This document shows, in pieces, positions 56,201-63,778 of a stretch of 64,000 nucleotides of DNA (positions within the stretch are counted from its first letter, which is position 1; each line of letters begins with the position of its first letter). The DNA lies in assembly GCA_037176885.1 (NCBI GenBank), contig JAWWNJ010000056.1, positions 744,001 through 808,000 of the forward strand. Reading direction: 5' to 3'. The stretch is from Favolaschia claudopus. Lineage: Eukaryota > Basidiomycota > Agaricomycetes > Agaricales > Mycenaceae. The notes beneath the pieces are model-generated. The model was not told the origin of the DNA. It ran no database searches and saw only the letters and a program-made list of their open reading frames with translations. A program made the translations under genes and the position numbers.

Positions 56201-59200
56201 CATCAGCGAGCTTTCGAAGATTGCAAACGGATTGCTCACCAATCACGGGAGCATCGCCGTGTTCCCTTGAAGTACGGACCAGATGCAGACCCTGCCTTTC
56301 TCGTCACAGACGGATCGAGCTCGGCAATTGCTGGCGTAGTCAGCCAAGGTACTGATTGGAAATCAGCAAAGGTTGCCGCATTCTTCAGCGCGAAACTCAA
56401 CTCGGCGCAGCAGAATTACCCTGTGCATGAAATTGAGATGTTAGCTGGAGTTGAAGCGATGCTGAGGCACCGTGACATACTACAGGGATTTCATTTTAAA
56501 TGGATAACTGACCATAAGGGTCTTATTCATTTCATGAACCAGAAAAACCTCTCGGGTCGACAGGCTCGATGGATGGAAAAGATTTCCGAGTTTGATTTTG
56601 AGGTGGTGTACATTCCAGGAACAGAGAATGTTCTTGCGGATGCCTTATCTCGCATCTACTCAAACGAGGCACCGGGAACTGTGCGCGCAAGAAGCGAGTA
56701 CACGTACCATGATGTGGTCAATAACGACGCTCTCAATATCAATTCCATTTCCATGCCGGTTTTTGCTGGATCTGAAGCAAAAGCGATGGCTAGCGACCGA
56801 GTCTTGAGGTCTACAACGCGAGCTGCTGAGCAAAAGCATAAAGAACAACTCGCTGACGCGAAACTGACCCAAGAAGGTCGTATTTTGAGGTCAATGACTC
56901 GTGGCGTTGATAACCAGAATTTTGCATCTCCAGGAGAAGCAAAGGAGGGCGGGAGTACCAATAAATCGAAATTGAAAAGGCCTGACGCGAAGTCACGGCG
57001 CTCTGACGCGAAGTCAAGAGGAGGCACCGACATGAAGTCAAGTGCGGAGGCAAAGCCGTTTGACAGCGGTGATCAAACTTTGATCCCGGAAGCAAATCCG
57101 CCATCAACGGAATCTACACTGTCTGAACTTGAGCAACAGTTAAAGGACATGGATCCTTCTCTCTTCCCTGTGGTCTCTGGAGGGACTGATGGCTTGGACT
57201 TGGTGAAGTTCTTACAGCATAAATACGACCAAGATTCGTTCTTTAAGGACATTCTGGCAACTCCAAAAGCCTTCAAGAACTTTGAGGTCTCTGACGGGCT
57301 CATATTTCTCTGTGAACACGATCGCAAAGTCCTCTGTATCCCTCATCTCAAATACAAGGGTCGAAACATCCGGGAAATTATCATCTCGGAAGCTCATTCT
57401 GTTCTTGCGCACCTGGGGCCTCGCAAAACCACGGACTACCTTCGGGAGTATGTGTGGTGGAAGGATTTAGTTCCTGATACGCAAATTTATTGCGATTCGT
57501 GCAAAACCTGTAAACACAGTAAGCCGAACAATCAGAAACCCTACGGATTCCTTCATTCACTCAATCCTCCTACTCAGCCTTGGGAATCGATTGGGGTAGA
57601 CTTCGTGGGACCTCTCCCCGAGTCTAAGAACCGCGATAGCGTGTTCAATTCAATTACAGTTGTAATTTGCTTATTAACAGGAATGGTACACATAATTCCG
57701 AGCCGTATCAATTACACTGCTAAGCAGATGGCCGAACTTATGTTCGAACATGTGTACAAGTTACACGGGCTACCTAAATCTATCGTGAGTGACCGCGATG
57801 TCTTGTTTACCAGTAATTTCTGGCGTCGACTTCACGAATTGATTGGAACCAAACTGAAAATGTCAAGCGCGTATCATCCCGAGACGGATGGCAGCACGGA
57901 ACGGGCAAACCGTACCGTTACTCAAATGCTTCGACAGTGCATTGGCGAGAAACAGAAAGATTGGGTTGCAAAATTACCAGCCGTAGAGTTTGCACTCAAT
58001 TCCGCTCGTTCTGAGACAACGGGCTATACTCCATTCTTTCTGAACACCGGGCGGATGCCTCGGTCTTTGATCTGGGACTCAGATCGCACTCGAGAATACC
58101 CTGGGATAGCTAATTTCGCATTGCAACGTCGGCTCGCAATTATGGCAGCTCATGACGCAGTTCTTGCTGCTCGTGTCAAACAGACTCGCAACGCAAATAG
58201 GCGAAGGCAAGCCACACCTTTTGTGCAAGGAGACTTGGTCTATCTCTCAACCAAGAACCTCAAATTTGAGAAGGGATTAGCTCGTAAGCTAATTCCTAAA
58301 TTCATTGGTCCTTACCGCATTCTCCGAGACTTCGGGAATAATTCATTTCAGATCGAATTGCCTCCGAATATGAAACAGCGCGGTGTACACAATGTCTTTC
58401 ACTCTTCATTACTTCGGATCCATGTGCCGAATGATGACCGCCGCTTTCCAGGGAGGCTGGAAACTCAGCTGGATGTTTCCACCAATGCAACAACCCATGA
58501 ATGGGCTATTGATAAAATTGTGGGGCACTCGGGACGACGTGCTAATGCTGTCTTTGAAGTTCAATGGCAATCCGGGGATCGCTCTTGGATGCCATACTCT
58601 CAGGCCAGTCATCTCACCGCCTTACAGGATTATTTTGAGTCTCTCGGAATATCCGAGATATCTGAACTTCCGCTCGGGTCTGGGAAATTACCCGAGGAAG
58701 ACATTGACGTATTCTCAGCGGATATCGTCTTAATTCATGCGGAACAGAGGTATGTTTCAAATCAGAGCGGATATATAAACTCTCTTGATTTGTTTGTGGA
58801 ACTCAATCCCGAGTTCTCCTCTACCTCTTACTCATCCTCTACTTCCTCAACCGTTATTCCATTCCTCGCCATGCCCAACCACAAACACTCCAACAAATCT
58901 TCCTCTTCTTCCACCCAGTCTTCCGGCTTCCGTGTCAACGGAGTGCTTGGGAAGGACATCGTCGCCCTCGCTAAATTCCTCGACTTCAACAATTCACATT
59001 GGCTCCAGCATATTGACGATCACACCTTCCACCTTCGCGACCCTGATAACGAAACCACCCACGTTGTTCCCGCGATGCTGGTCCGCGTATACATCATGTT
59101 CAATTACCTCCTTAACGACCCCGCCAATCGCTACAAGGACATGCCGTGGGGCTATGTCGACTTCGCGCGCATTCTCAATGCTCATTGCCTTTCCGGAGAG

Positions 59201-59635
59201 AAGTGGGCTTACTACGACATCGAGTCGGGCCGCACTCTCTGGTATCCCGACCATCACCTCCCCTCCATCGTCATCTATTCCGTTCGCGAGAGTGACCTTG
59301 CCGAGGCGCCGCCTGCCGGGCAGGTCATTGTTTCCCAGGCGCGTTGGGACCGCTTGACGGAGATGGACTTGCGCCGGCAGGACAACCGCGAGCGTGCGAA
59401 GGCCGAGGGACGTGTTAAGAGACAACAGCGGGATGCTCCGGAGTACGAGCGGGTTACGGCCATGGCTCAGCGCTTGGCGTTGAAGAGCCGTATGGTGGAG
59501 GAGGAAAAGGAGAGAGAGGAATTAGATGCTCGGATCGAGGCTGAGTTGGCTTCTGAAAAGGCCGCTGCTGAGAAAGCTGCCGCCGAGAAGCGCGCTGGAC
59601 CGTCCGCGGGAGGTTCTGATGAGATGCAAACTTAG
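50288..59635 (+). CDS. gypsy Gag-Pol polyprotein with chromodomain and extra C-terminal segment
   Basis: 3115 codons, start 177 bp after the 5' LTR. Residues 1-550 are Ser-rich with basic patches; Gag core from 557 (MTLKPVPPTKYDGS); CCHC knuckle C811, C814, H819, C824. Residues 899-1405 hold four diverged copies of an ~85-residue module plus acidic spacers. Protease D1538-S-G. RT with YLDD (D1856, D1857). RNase H first Asp D2008. Integrase zinc finger from H2370, catalytic D2438, D2502 and E2538 (DD35E). Chromodomain-like 2738-2790 (EWAIDKIVGHSG...). From residue 2862 (ATG at 58871) a 254-residue segment with different codon choice ends in Ala/Glu coiled-coil-like text. Every catalytic residue I looked for is present. 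Gag packages RNA; Pol copies and integrates it; the chromodomain usually steers integration to marked chromatin. Confidence 0.95.
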   Translation: MAQYLRGRGRSPIITRAATRNSRPSHEERTGLGASGSSISSSSSSSEHRAPEHSAPMPALGSPKPRSVTPELLFSRVVSASPPTRAVSTPPAQGVENRASPLEESSELLLVPSLDSNVDFGILDANASEKGETWTQVTRETSKSHKEDKKSVGVDLNRSTSTSTSPIERATKEMSSKELRQIGKRYLRMAKAAEESRRTSHVSDEELVSFASDDDGEKIAKVKLNDFNSPRSAGPQAQSTPAPTRKVEIRSASSSDSESSRGEGPSKPNKGKGPDPLNWGAVDWSDQFSEADLDAQRAAFANFEEIKRIKKEPITTPSDLFQDLPANSVSSDSSSTTVVIDKPEYNSPPPISVSGQTSISISNEKSNLQKRLKEIKLEEKRQKDAKIAEDKRTAKLLRKKQAKQVRNRSKEAVEASIGKEMRTKKPGKQDKKRSDSPPARPLVGGTFIDNVIREAAARNTSPPSSSSSSSSSSSSSSSSSDSSDDDSSDSGDESSTSESSSSSEGSGSDSGKSSKRRRKSTHKHKHSHSRKSRKSSKSRRAKGYRRSRSKSRRTTKMTLKPVPPTKYDGSVNSYAYFRFVRESTNYVTMGKVPKEDQIFIISYFMTGSAGEFYERKVVKNEKHWILPKFFTELLNYCFPKDFRLKQRIKLNGLYQGSKSVTEHIAEYEQLHTMIGLPDDQEKVTRLWLSLRKDIKREMSRQKLDPEVSSWDDVVVEAEQAEKLLGRPEDDKPKASASKPSTSSMKNSTRGRGGRFYKKPVIQTSSVKLNSPKPNNEKAKPSNNNQYKGKRTYPDRKLSTKRRNELMAAGLCLNCEEAGHMARNCPKLTSMNSNQKGKPPGFGAHGVRMRTANESALSASTEVLETLPVGSAAFRMEAEEGGNQDFKILETVNSHPEKPRPIGDLVARFVRIVLQEAQPYPGDAEVQEESRFQVYETSETEYVVIDNATMEDVILPMEFLFDEDFKIGLWYAIERQIAIGLDPDDVEWEDRYTAETDDMFATMATFILQDVDQEIDTPMIKDNKIRVEAFDEDSYIVTSIFRNVEPQILRKESLQNRDFDLSAWYLEKFADLPSYSDSETSSSSGYEPSESEDEFADLPELFETSGSEYESDSDSNDEEFDLPRCFRIPGFCDESEGQIEPEEVEDLPGQERTTPTTSENSDMPDLMSVSDSDSEIDEFDDFDDEDEPEFNSVLRLSGSPGETLDDRLNLLCEVLDLQDIPSSNSKNKRLRTDRIGDLVAEGACAVLEFLQPYPGDELVEIDRPCRDRRRFYLDQVVDRQWIVWDEYFHEITIVPKGRLFDEEFEIAAWYASERLYQLEREAEPPRPLHQVPIDDLLCNGANQYLNERVEKYPEFATCHVRKKYPGLYIVSGANKRGCRWHLDLPEDYLMNWRFNLINWIRRKRGKIELEESVRWNTFDSEDGFGYLYLLFETSYSEQEVRLFEVIQSIEIERDTVELELGRRSVLPKLSYLLKMLADVQSDVVLEPSLLYCGGIQVPADQVNGISRTACMPRVPDKIVAKPLIIVVHINGHPARALVDSGSLGDLISTSLADQLQLKRRELDEPIVLQLAVQGSRSKINHSVEVSFKYQDINCPRTFYLANVSGYDLILGTAWLFQHQVNIGLNPARVCVGSAKCLPISGVATAKIYSHSAELADNVVQLARDELMEYAKPICKKAAETPLPPLRAINHTIPLIDEKKILPWRPSRCPEALRPQWDEKRRNYLKTGRWKVTSSGNTVPMLLIPKAKTNPPKLRTVVDLRARNKNTHKLSSPLPDMEGILRRVARCKYRSLIDGQDAYEQIRIIPEHVDRTTVTTPDGNMVSLVIQIGDCNAPATYQSLMNYLFSDFIGRFMDVYLDDIIIYSETLDEHIRHVKAIIDVLKRETLYLSEHKLQFLKPDMKVLGRIVDDDGIRMDPDKVDSVINWKTPTNRDLLRGFLGSIGYLADDLARIRGPMGILHGLTGDTVPFRWGYTHQRAFEDCKRIAHQSREHRRVPLKYGPDADPAFLVTDGSSSAIAGVVSQGTDWKSAKVAAFFSAKLNSAQQNYPVHEIEMLAGVEAMLRHRDILQGFHFKWITDHKGLIHFMNQKNLSGRQARWMEKISEFDFEVVYIPGTENVLADALSRIYSNEAPGTVRARSEYTYHDVVNNDALNINSISMPVFAGSEAKAMASDRVLRSTTRAAEQKHKEQLADAKLTQEGRILRSMTRGVDNQNFASPGEAKEGGSTNKSKLKRPDAKSRRSDAKSRGGTDMKSSAEAKPFDSGDQTLIPEANPPSTESTLSELEQQLKDMDPSLFPVVSGGTDGLDLVKFLQHKYDQDSFFKDILATPKAFKNFEVSDGLIFLCEHDRKVLCIPHLKYKGRNIREIIISEAHSVLAHLGPRKTTDYLREYVWWKDLVPDTQIYCDSCKTCKHSKPNNQKPYGFLHSLNPPTQPWESIGVDFVGPLPESKNRDSVFNSITVVICLLTGMVHIIPSRINYTAKQMAELMFEHVYKLHGLPKSIVSDRDVLFTSNFWRRLHELIGTKLKMSSAYHPETDGSTERANRTVTQMLRQCIGEKQKDWVAKLPAVEFALNSARSETTGYTPFFLNTGRMPRSLIWDSDRTREYPGIANFALQRRLAIMAAHDAVLAARVKQTRNANRRRQATPFVQGDLVYLSTKNLKFEKGLARKLIPKFIGPYRILRDFGNNSFQIELPPNMKQRGVHNVFHSSLLRIHVPNDDRRFPGRLETQLDVSTNATTHEWAIDKIVGHSGRRANAVFEVQWQSGDRSWMPYSQASHLTALQDYFESLGISEISELPLGSGKLPEEDIDVFSADIVLIHAEQRYVSNQSGYINSLDLFVELNPEFSSTSYSSSTSSTVIPFLAMPNHKHSNKSSSSSTQSSGFRVNGVLGKDIVALAKFLDFNNSHWLQHIDDHTFHLRDPDNETTHVVPAMLVRVYIMFNYLLNDPANRYKDMPWGYVDFARILNAHCLSGEKWAYYDIESGRTLWYPDHHLPSIVIYSVRESDLAEAPPAGQVIVSQARWDRLTEMDLRRQDNRERAKAEGRVKRQQRDAPEYERVTAMAQRLALKSRMVEEEKEREELDARIEAELASEKAAAEKAAAEKRAGPSAGGSDEMQT
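58871..59635 (+). CDS. possible independent downstream ORF, in frame with Pol
   Basis: The last 254 codons of the polyprotein frame read as a protein of their own. It starts MPNHKHSNKSSSSSTQSSGF, preceded by a C/T-rich tract (58817-58870) typical of a fungal 5' leader and by CTCGCC before the ATG. The middle (FHLRDPDNETTHVVPAMLVR, YVDFARILNAHC, YPDHHLPSIVIYS) looks globular, with no transmembrane segment, so it is not envelope-like. The tail is Ala/Glu/Arg-rich, probably helical. Third codon positions are C-rich here and not upstream. A strong-looking donor GTATGT occurs at 58750, so splicing could also produce it. I do not recognise the family. Confidence 0.4.
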   Translation: MPNHKHSNKSSSSSTQSSGFRVNGVLGKDIVALAKFLDFNNSHWLQHIDDHTFHLRDPDNETTHVVPAMLVRVYIMFNYLLNDPANRYKDMPWGYVDFARILNAHCLSGEKWAYYDIESGRTLWYPDHHLPSIVIYSVRESDLAEAPPAGQVIVSQARWDRLTEMDLRRQDNRERAKAEGRVKRQQRDAPEYERVTAMAQRLALKSRMVEEEKEREELDARIEAELASEKAAAEKAAAEKRAGPSAGGSDEMQT

Positions 59636-59670
59636 ATTGGGGTTGCCGACGCGTCAACCCGGAGGGCGTA

Positions 59671-59925
59671 TGTAACACTATCATTTTTCTTTTATCTCGT
59701 GACCGTGTTGTACTTAGACTTACATCCACTTCCCGCTCCGTTTACATTATCCTGCGCTCATAGATGATCTCATTCCGTCTTTGTTTTACTTATTACTTGT
59801 TATAAGTACTCAGATGTATTAGCTACAATTCTTTGGTGAATCTAGAACTTAAACCAGTCACTCTGTTCGCCACAAACCAGCTCTCGTGTGCCGAAACTCT
59901 TGCCTTACGGTAAACTTTCGTCACA
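59671..59925 (+). repeat. 3' LTR of the gypsy element
   Basis: Same 255 bp as the 5' LTR, followed by ACTGA at 59926-59930 and the interrupted host repeat. Confidence 0.95.
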
Positions 59926-59930
59926 ACTGA
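59926..59930. repeat. target site duplication ACTGA (right)
   Basis: Pairs with 49852-49856. Confidence 0.9.
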
Positions 59931-60059
59931 ACGAAGCAAAGAACAAAACTGGCGGCGGTGCGCGCTGAAAGCGACGAGGGTATTCAGACATGGCGAAGAA
60001 GGTGAAAAAAAATTGACAGCTCAATGAATGCCACGGTCGGACGTACCGGGCCACCGGCC

Positions 60060-60165
60060 GTCGGAGATATTACCATATATGGTGTGCCTTATCACTCCGA
60101 TCAAAAGTTGAGCTCGCGCAATTTTCTTTGAAAAGTCTCATAGATTTCGGGAACAGCTGTAATCG
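60060..60165 (-). repeat. inverted copy of the Tc1-element 5' region (40258-40363)
   Basis: GTCGGAGATATTACCATATA through to TTCGGGAACAGCTGTAA matches the reverse complement of 40258-40363 almost base for base. It contains the perfect palindrome ACCATATATGGT. Weaker similarity continues to about 60350 (CCCCAAAAATTTGGCC). Confidence 0.8.
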
Positions 60166-60423
60166 CCATTCTGTTCCTAATAAAATGAAAATAATTTGGG
60201 AAACATCACCGTATTTGGACATTTTACATCATGTTGATCAATTCCGTCACCGAACACACTTGCCGTCTTTTTTTTTTTTTGCGCTCGGAGCTCAAAAGAG
60301 GTACACAACAGAGTTTCGATTTTTGACCCCAAAAATTTGGCCACAGCCAAAATGTCGTGGGAAAAATTTCGGAGGTGGTTTTTTGAGCTTTTCCGGGCCA
60401 GACTAAAATTCTATCTCCTTTTG

Positions 60424-60505
60424 TGACAATATGGATTCATGATGAATTTTCGTCATGAAACAACTACTCATTTTTTTTCTTTTGCTAAGTCCACCAGATA
60501 GAGCT
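60424..60505. repeat. TCATGA module copy, shared with 3380-3465 and 16367-16431
   Basis: TGTGACAATATGGATTCATG...CAACTACTCATTTTTTTT followed by AAGTCCACCAGAT, the latter also next to the copy near 3375. Confidence 0.7.
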
Positions 60506-60566
60506 ATAAGGATGTAAGTAATTTTGGTACGTATTCGGAAGATTAGTTTGTATATTAAATGAAACG

Positions 60567-60839
60567 TTAATTCCGAATGAAGTAGAGGTAGGAGGAGGAT
60601 TTTGCGCAGTAAATTGGTCTTGTTGTGCTCGACGGCAGGGGAGAGGAATATAGCTGAGCTTGTATTGCCTCGGTACGCGATTTGTGGATATTAGTGAAGC
60701 GATTGTAAAGAGTAGTGTAAGGCAAGTCAAGCTCGCGAGCAAGATTCTTGATGTCCGGTTTCTGCCCATTGTTGACGCGACGAGAGAGGAGGCGGCACGC
60801 GTCTTGAATCTTCTGCTCCTTCTTGTCGACATCTGGCAT
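60567..60839 (-). pseudogene. helix-turn-helix fragment of a transposase-like protein
   Basis: 90 codons: MPDVDKKEQKIQDACRLLSR, then PDIKNLARELDLPYTTLYNR, a psq/CENP-B-type helix-turn-helix as found at the N-terminus of pogo-like transposases in basidiomycetes (the ...FDVPYTTLYDR... landmark). The protein ends at a stop without the second HTH or the DDE domain. It may be a relic or a domesticated DNA-binding fragment. Confidence 0.5.
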
Positions 60840-61630
60840 GCACGGGGACGCGTCGAAGAGGTGTCAACAAACGGCACGGCGTGTGCAAATAAGTGCCGAC
60901 GCGTTTAGCGAGCGGAGTTTGAAATTGTCACGCTCAGAAACCCTCCCCTCCAGCGCGCGACGACGACGCACCGGTTAAACAATTTGAACTTGTCCAAAGT
61001 ATCTACAGTGGTGGCAAATAGAAATTGCCGTGGCTTTTTGGCCAAAATCTTGCTTTATACTTCACCGAATGACCTGAAATAAGATGTAGAGATAAATATA
61101 TGATACCTCTGTACTGCTTAGAACACTCAGCTATATATTACACCCTGACAATGCATCAATAACAGGACAGTTTCTTATTATTGCCATATCTGGAAAGACT
61201 CAATGTATCCTCAGCAAAAAAGTGTCACAATAGGATGAAAGTACTTGAAAAACAGTCCTAGTTTCTACTTTTGTTGAATGGAATTGACCCTCATTTGAGC
61301 TCACAACAACCGCTCAGAGTTGGCTATTTTCACACAAAATAGCTGAAAATGCAGAGAAAATAGCTAAAATGACCTACTTTGAGCGGCTGTTGTGAGCTCA
61401 AATGACGATCAGTTCCAGTCAATCAAAGTGAGAACTAGCATTGTTTTTCAAGTACTTTTATCCTATTATGACACTTTTTTGCTGAGGGTACATTGTGTTT
61501 TTCCGGATATGGCAAAAAACGGAAACCATCCATTATTGATGCATTGTCAGTGCATGATATATTGCTGAGTATTCTAAGAGGTACAGAAGTATCACATACC
61601 CAACTCTACATCTTATTTGAGGTCATTCGG

Positions 61631-61810
61631 TGTCAGCGTAATTTGCTGTTCGGTATCGCCCGTATCGAGTGGTCAAGACGAGAAGTTGAAAGAAACTACG
61701 TTTGTGTAGAGAACGTCGTGGTTCCGGTTACAAACGCATAAAGACTACGTAATGCTTACGAGAGTACAGTATGCTGGAAAGTAAAGAGTGGTAAATAATT
61801 ACCGCTAACA
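61631..61810 (-). repeat. 3' LTR of the small LTR element
   Basis: 180 bp, TGTCAGCGTAATTTGC at the left and ATTACCGCTAACA at the right on the plus strand. Confidence 0.9.
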
Positions 61811-63300
61811 CTCCCCCTCAGCGAGTGGACTCGAGTAAGGGATGAATAAGTAGAGGGCATGATGGAGAATATGTAAAATATATGGAACAACATACTGCTG
61901 CTCCCCCTTGAGCGTAAAACTTGCCAAATAAACTTCCGACCCAATACGACCCAGCATTCTCTCTGGTAGAGCGTCGACGCTGTGTCGTGGCTCTCCAGCA
62001 CACGCGGTCGCGGATCGAAGACTGTTGGCGCTGACCCACTTGGGTCTCTGGCCCAGTCGGAACGTGTCCGCCCGTTGCAGCTGTGGCGGTCTTCTGGTCG
62101 TCGTATTATCGGCTCCGTAGGCTTCGCTGCTGCTCTGGATGTCGCCGATCAAGACCTCCGCCCGTCACATTGTGCACCTAGGCGGTCTAATCGAGTCGGC
62201 CCCCCATACTGAGCGTGGTGGGCCTCCATACCCCTTATCTCCCCCTTCGAAAAAGTGGTTTTTCGACCGTTCCGCGTGCGCAATGAAAGGAAGGGGAAAA
62301 TGTGCAAGAATGAGTGAAGTCGGCGATAGATGATGCGCGACGGGGTGAATGAAAGTGGAATGCGCTCGTGCGCGTGTGACGCGAGTGTTGGTATGCGGCG
62401 GCCAAGTGAGACGTGAATGAGGAAGTAAGAAGCTCCCCCTGTGTCGGCCGTTCGCGTCGAAGTTGGCGGTATCGAAGTCGCCGTGAGCAAGTCGTCGTGT
62501 GAGCTCTCCCCCTGTGACGCTGATGCGTAGTACACAGTTATAAGAAGAAACTGAGCTATAGAAGCTCCCCCTGCCTGCGTCAGAGTTGGTGGCGTAGATA
62601 ACCGCGGCGAGCAAGTAGCCCGATGCGAGGACTGCTCTGGATGCTCCCCCTGCAATGCCTGTGCGAGGTGTAGAGGAAGGGGCTCCCCCTGGGCATGCGA
62701 GGAAGGTATGCGCGAGGTCGCGCTGTCCGGAACTGCAATACGAGCGTAATCGCGTCGTCTGAGCTGTCCGAGACGTGGTGACGGGGCAGAACTGCTGGTC
62801 GTTGTAGCGCTGCTGCTGCTCATTGCGAGAGAGCACCTGCGGCCCTCGTTGAGATGGATCCTGGGGCTCGCTGCCCCATCCTGCGGCCGTGGGATTGCGA
62901 TGTCGTGCCGGAGCCATAAGTTGGCTGGCATACGTCTCCGCCAGCTATGCTCGAAACGGGTAGACGTACCATTCGGGTCCCATATGGGTGCACCTGGCGT
63001 TCGCTTTGCCGAATCCTTCATCTATTTCCTCCCCCTGGCCCTCTGTCGCTGCCCTTGTCGTTGTGTGAATGCGTGCTGATGTCGCGTGAGTCACCGAGTT
63101 GGTGCAGTCGTCAGGCGGGGTGAGTAGAGGTTGTGCCGCTTGTCCGTCGGCTGTGGTGTGCGGCCGTAAGATCCAAGGCTTGGCCGTTTGGATGCTGCAC
63201 GCTATAGCGTATTGCTGAGGTTCAGGTGTACCGCTAACCGCTGCGCCGAGAGTTGATACGGACTGGCGTTATTTACCAGGAGCCACCTGGGGTGCGTTTG

Positions 63301-63480
63301 TGTCAGCGTAATTTGCTGTTCGGTATCGCCCGTATTGAGTGGTCAAGACGAGAAGTTGAAAGAAACTGCGTTTGTGTAGAGAACGTCGTGGTTCCGGTTA
63401 CAAACGCATAAAGACTACGTAATGCTTACGAGAGTACAGTATGCTGGAAAGTAAAGAGTGGTAAATAATTACCGCTAACA
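63301..63480 (-). repeat. 5' LTR of the small LTR element
   Basis: 180 bp, two substitutions from 61631-61810. The adjoining sequence on the minus strand, CAAACGCACCCCAGGTGGCT, would contain the primer site; tRNA not assigned. Confidence 0.9.
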
Positions 63481-63778
63481 TTCGGTGAAGTGATTTTTAC
63501 CAAAAAGCCACGGCAATTTCTATTTGCCACCACTGTAGTATGCTATTATATGAGCTCTCTCCAAGTTTCCCGGGTTTAAACAGTGAAGAGGTAAGTCAGA
63601 ACATTGGGATATGTCGCGGGATCACTGAGTTTGATGTCCCGGTAAACATATTTCAATACCTTCCTCTTCACGAATCATCAAGCCCTTTGGTAGAATTATG
63701 CATTGATACTACTCGTAGGAGAATACATGCCGGAAATTTCTGGGGCAAAAAGTAAAGAGAGGGAGCAGGAAATCGTGA

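Larger units (their letters stand above)
49857..59925 (+). mobile_element. full-length Ty3/gypsy retrotransposon, very recent insertion
   Basis: 10,069 bp with 255-bp LTRs at 49857-50111 and 59671-59925, which I read as identical, an ACTGA target duplication, a polypurine tract GGAGGGCG ending just before 59671 and a single uninterrupted 3115-codon ORF. The order protease-RT-RNase H-integrase-chromodomain is that of chromoviruses. The base after the 5' LTR (TATTTTTGACTTCTAAATAG) is not a standard TGG-type primer site, so the priming tRNA or self-priming mode is unknown. Confidence 0.95.
61631..63480 (-). mobile_element. small non-autonomous LTR retrotransposon with repeated polypurine tracts
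   Basis: 1850 bp, LTRs 61631-61810 and 63301-63480 (180 bp, two differences), TTCGG duplications at 61626-61630 and 63481-63485. Orientation is minus because GAGGGGGAG (polypurine tract) directly precedes the LTR at 61810. No Gag or Pol domain is recognisable. A 290-codon minus frame (62149-63021) is Ser/Pro/Thr-rich without landmarks. CTCCCCCT occurs nine times in the interior. Confidence 0.85.
61006..63535. mobile_element. TA-flanked foldback element interrupted by an LTR element
   Basis: Ends CAGTGGTGGCAAATAGAAAT (36-bp perfect inverted repeat, continuing TGCCGTGGCTTTTTGG), TA at 61004-61005 and 63536-63537. Without the LTR insertion (61631-63480 and one TTCGG) it is about 675 bp and consists almost wholly of two arms of about 335 nt with a small central loop near 61345. 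The arms match at roughly 85 percent by eye. Its transcript would fold into one long hairpin. Confidence 0.85.

Noticed and set aside
58871..59635. envelope-like ORF downstream of Pol
   Set aside because: No signal peptide or transmembrane segment in the 254 residues; the tail is charged and helical.
62149..63021. 290-codon minus frame in the small LTR element as Gag
   Set aside because: No capsid, knuckle, protease or RT landmarks; composition follows the GC-rich repeats.
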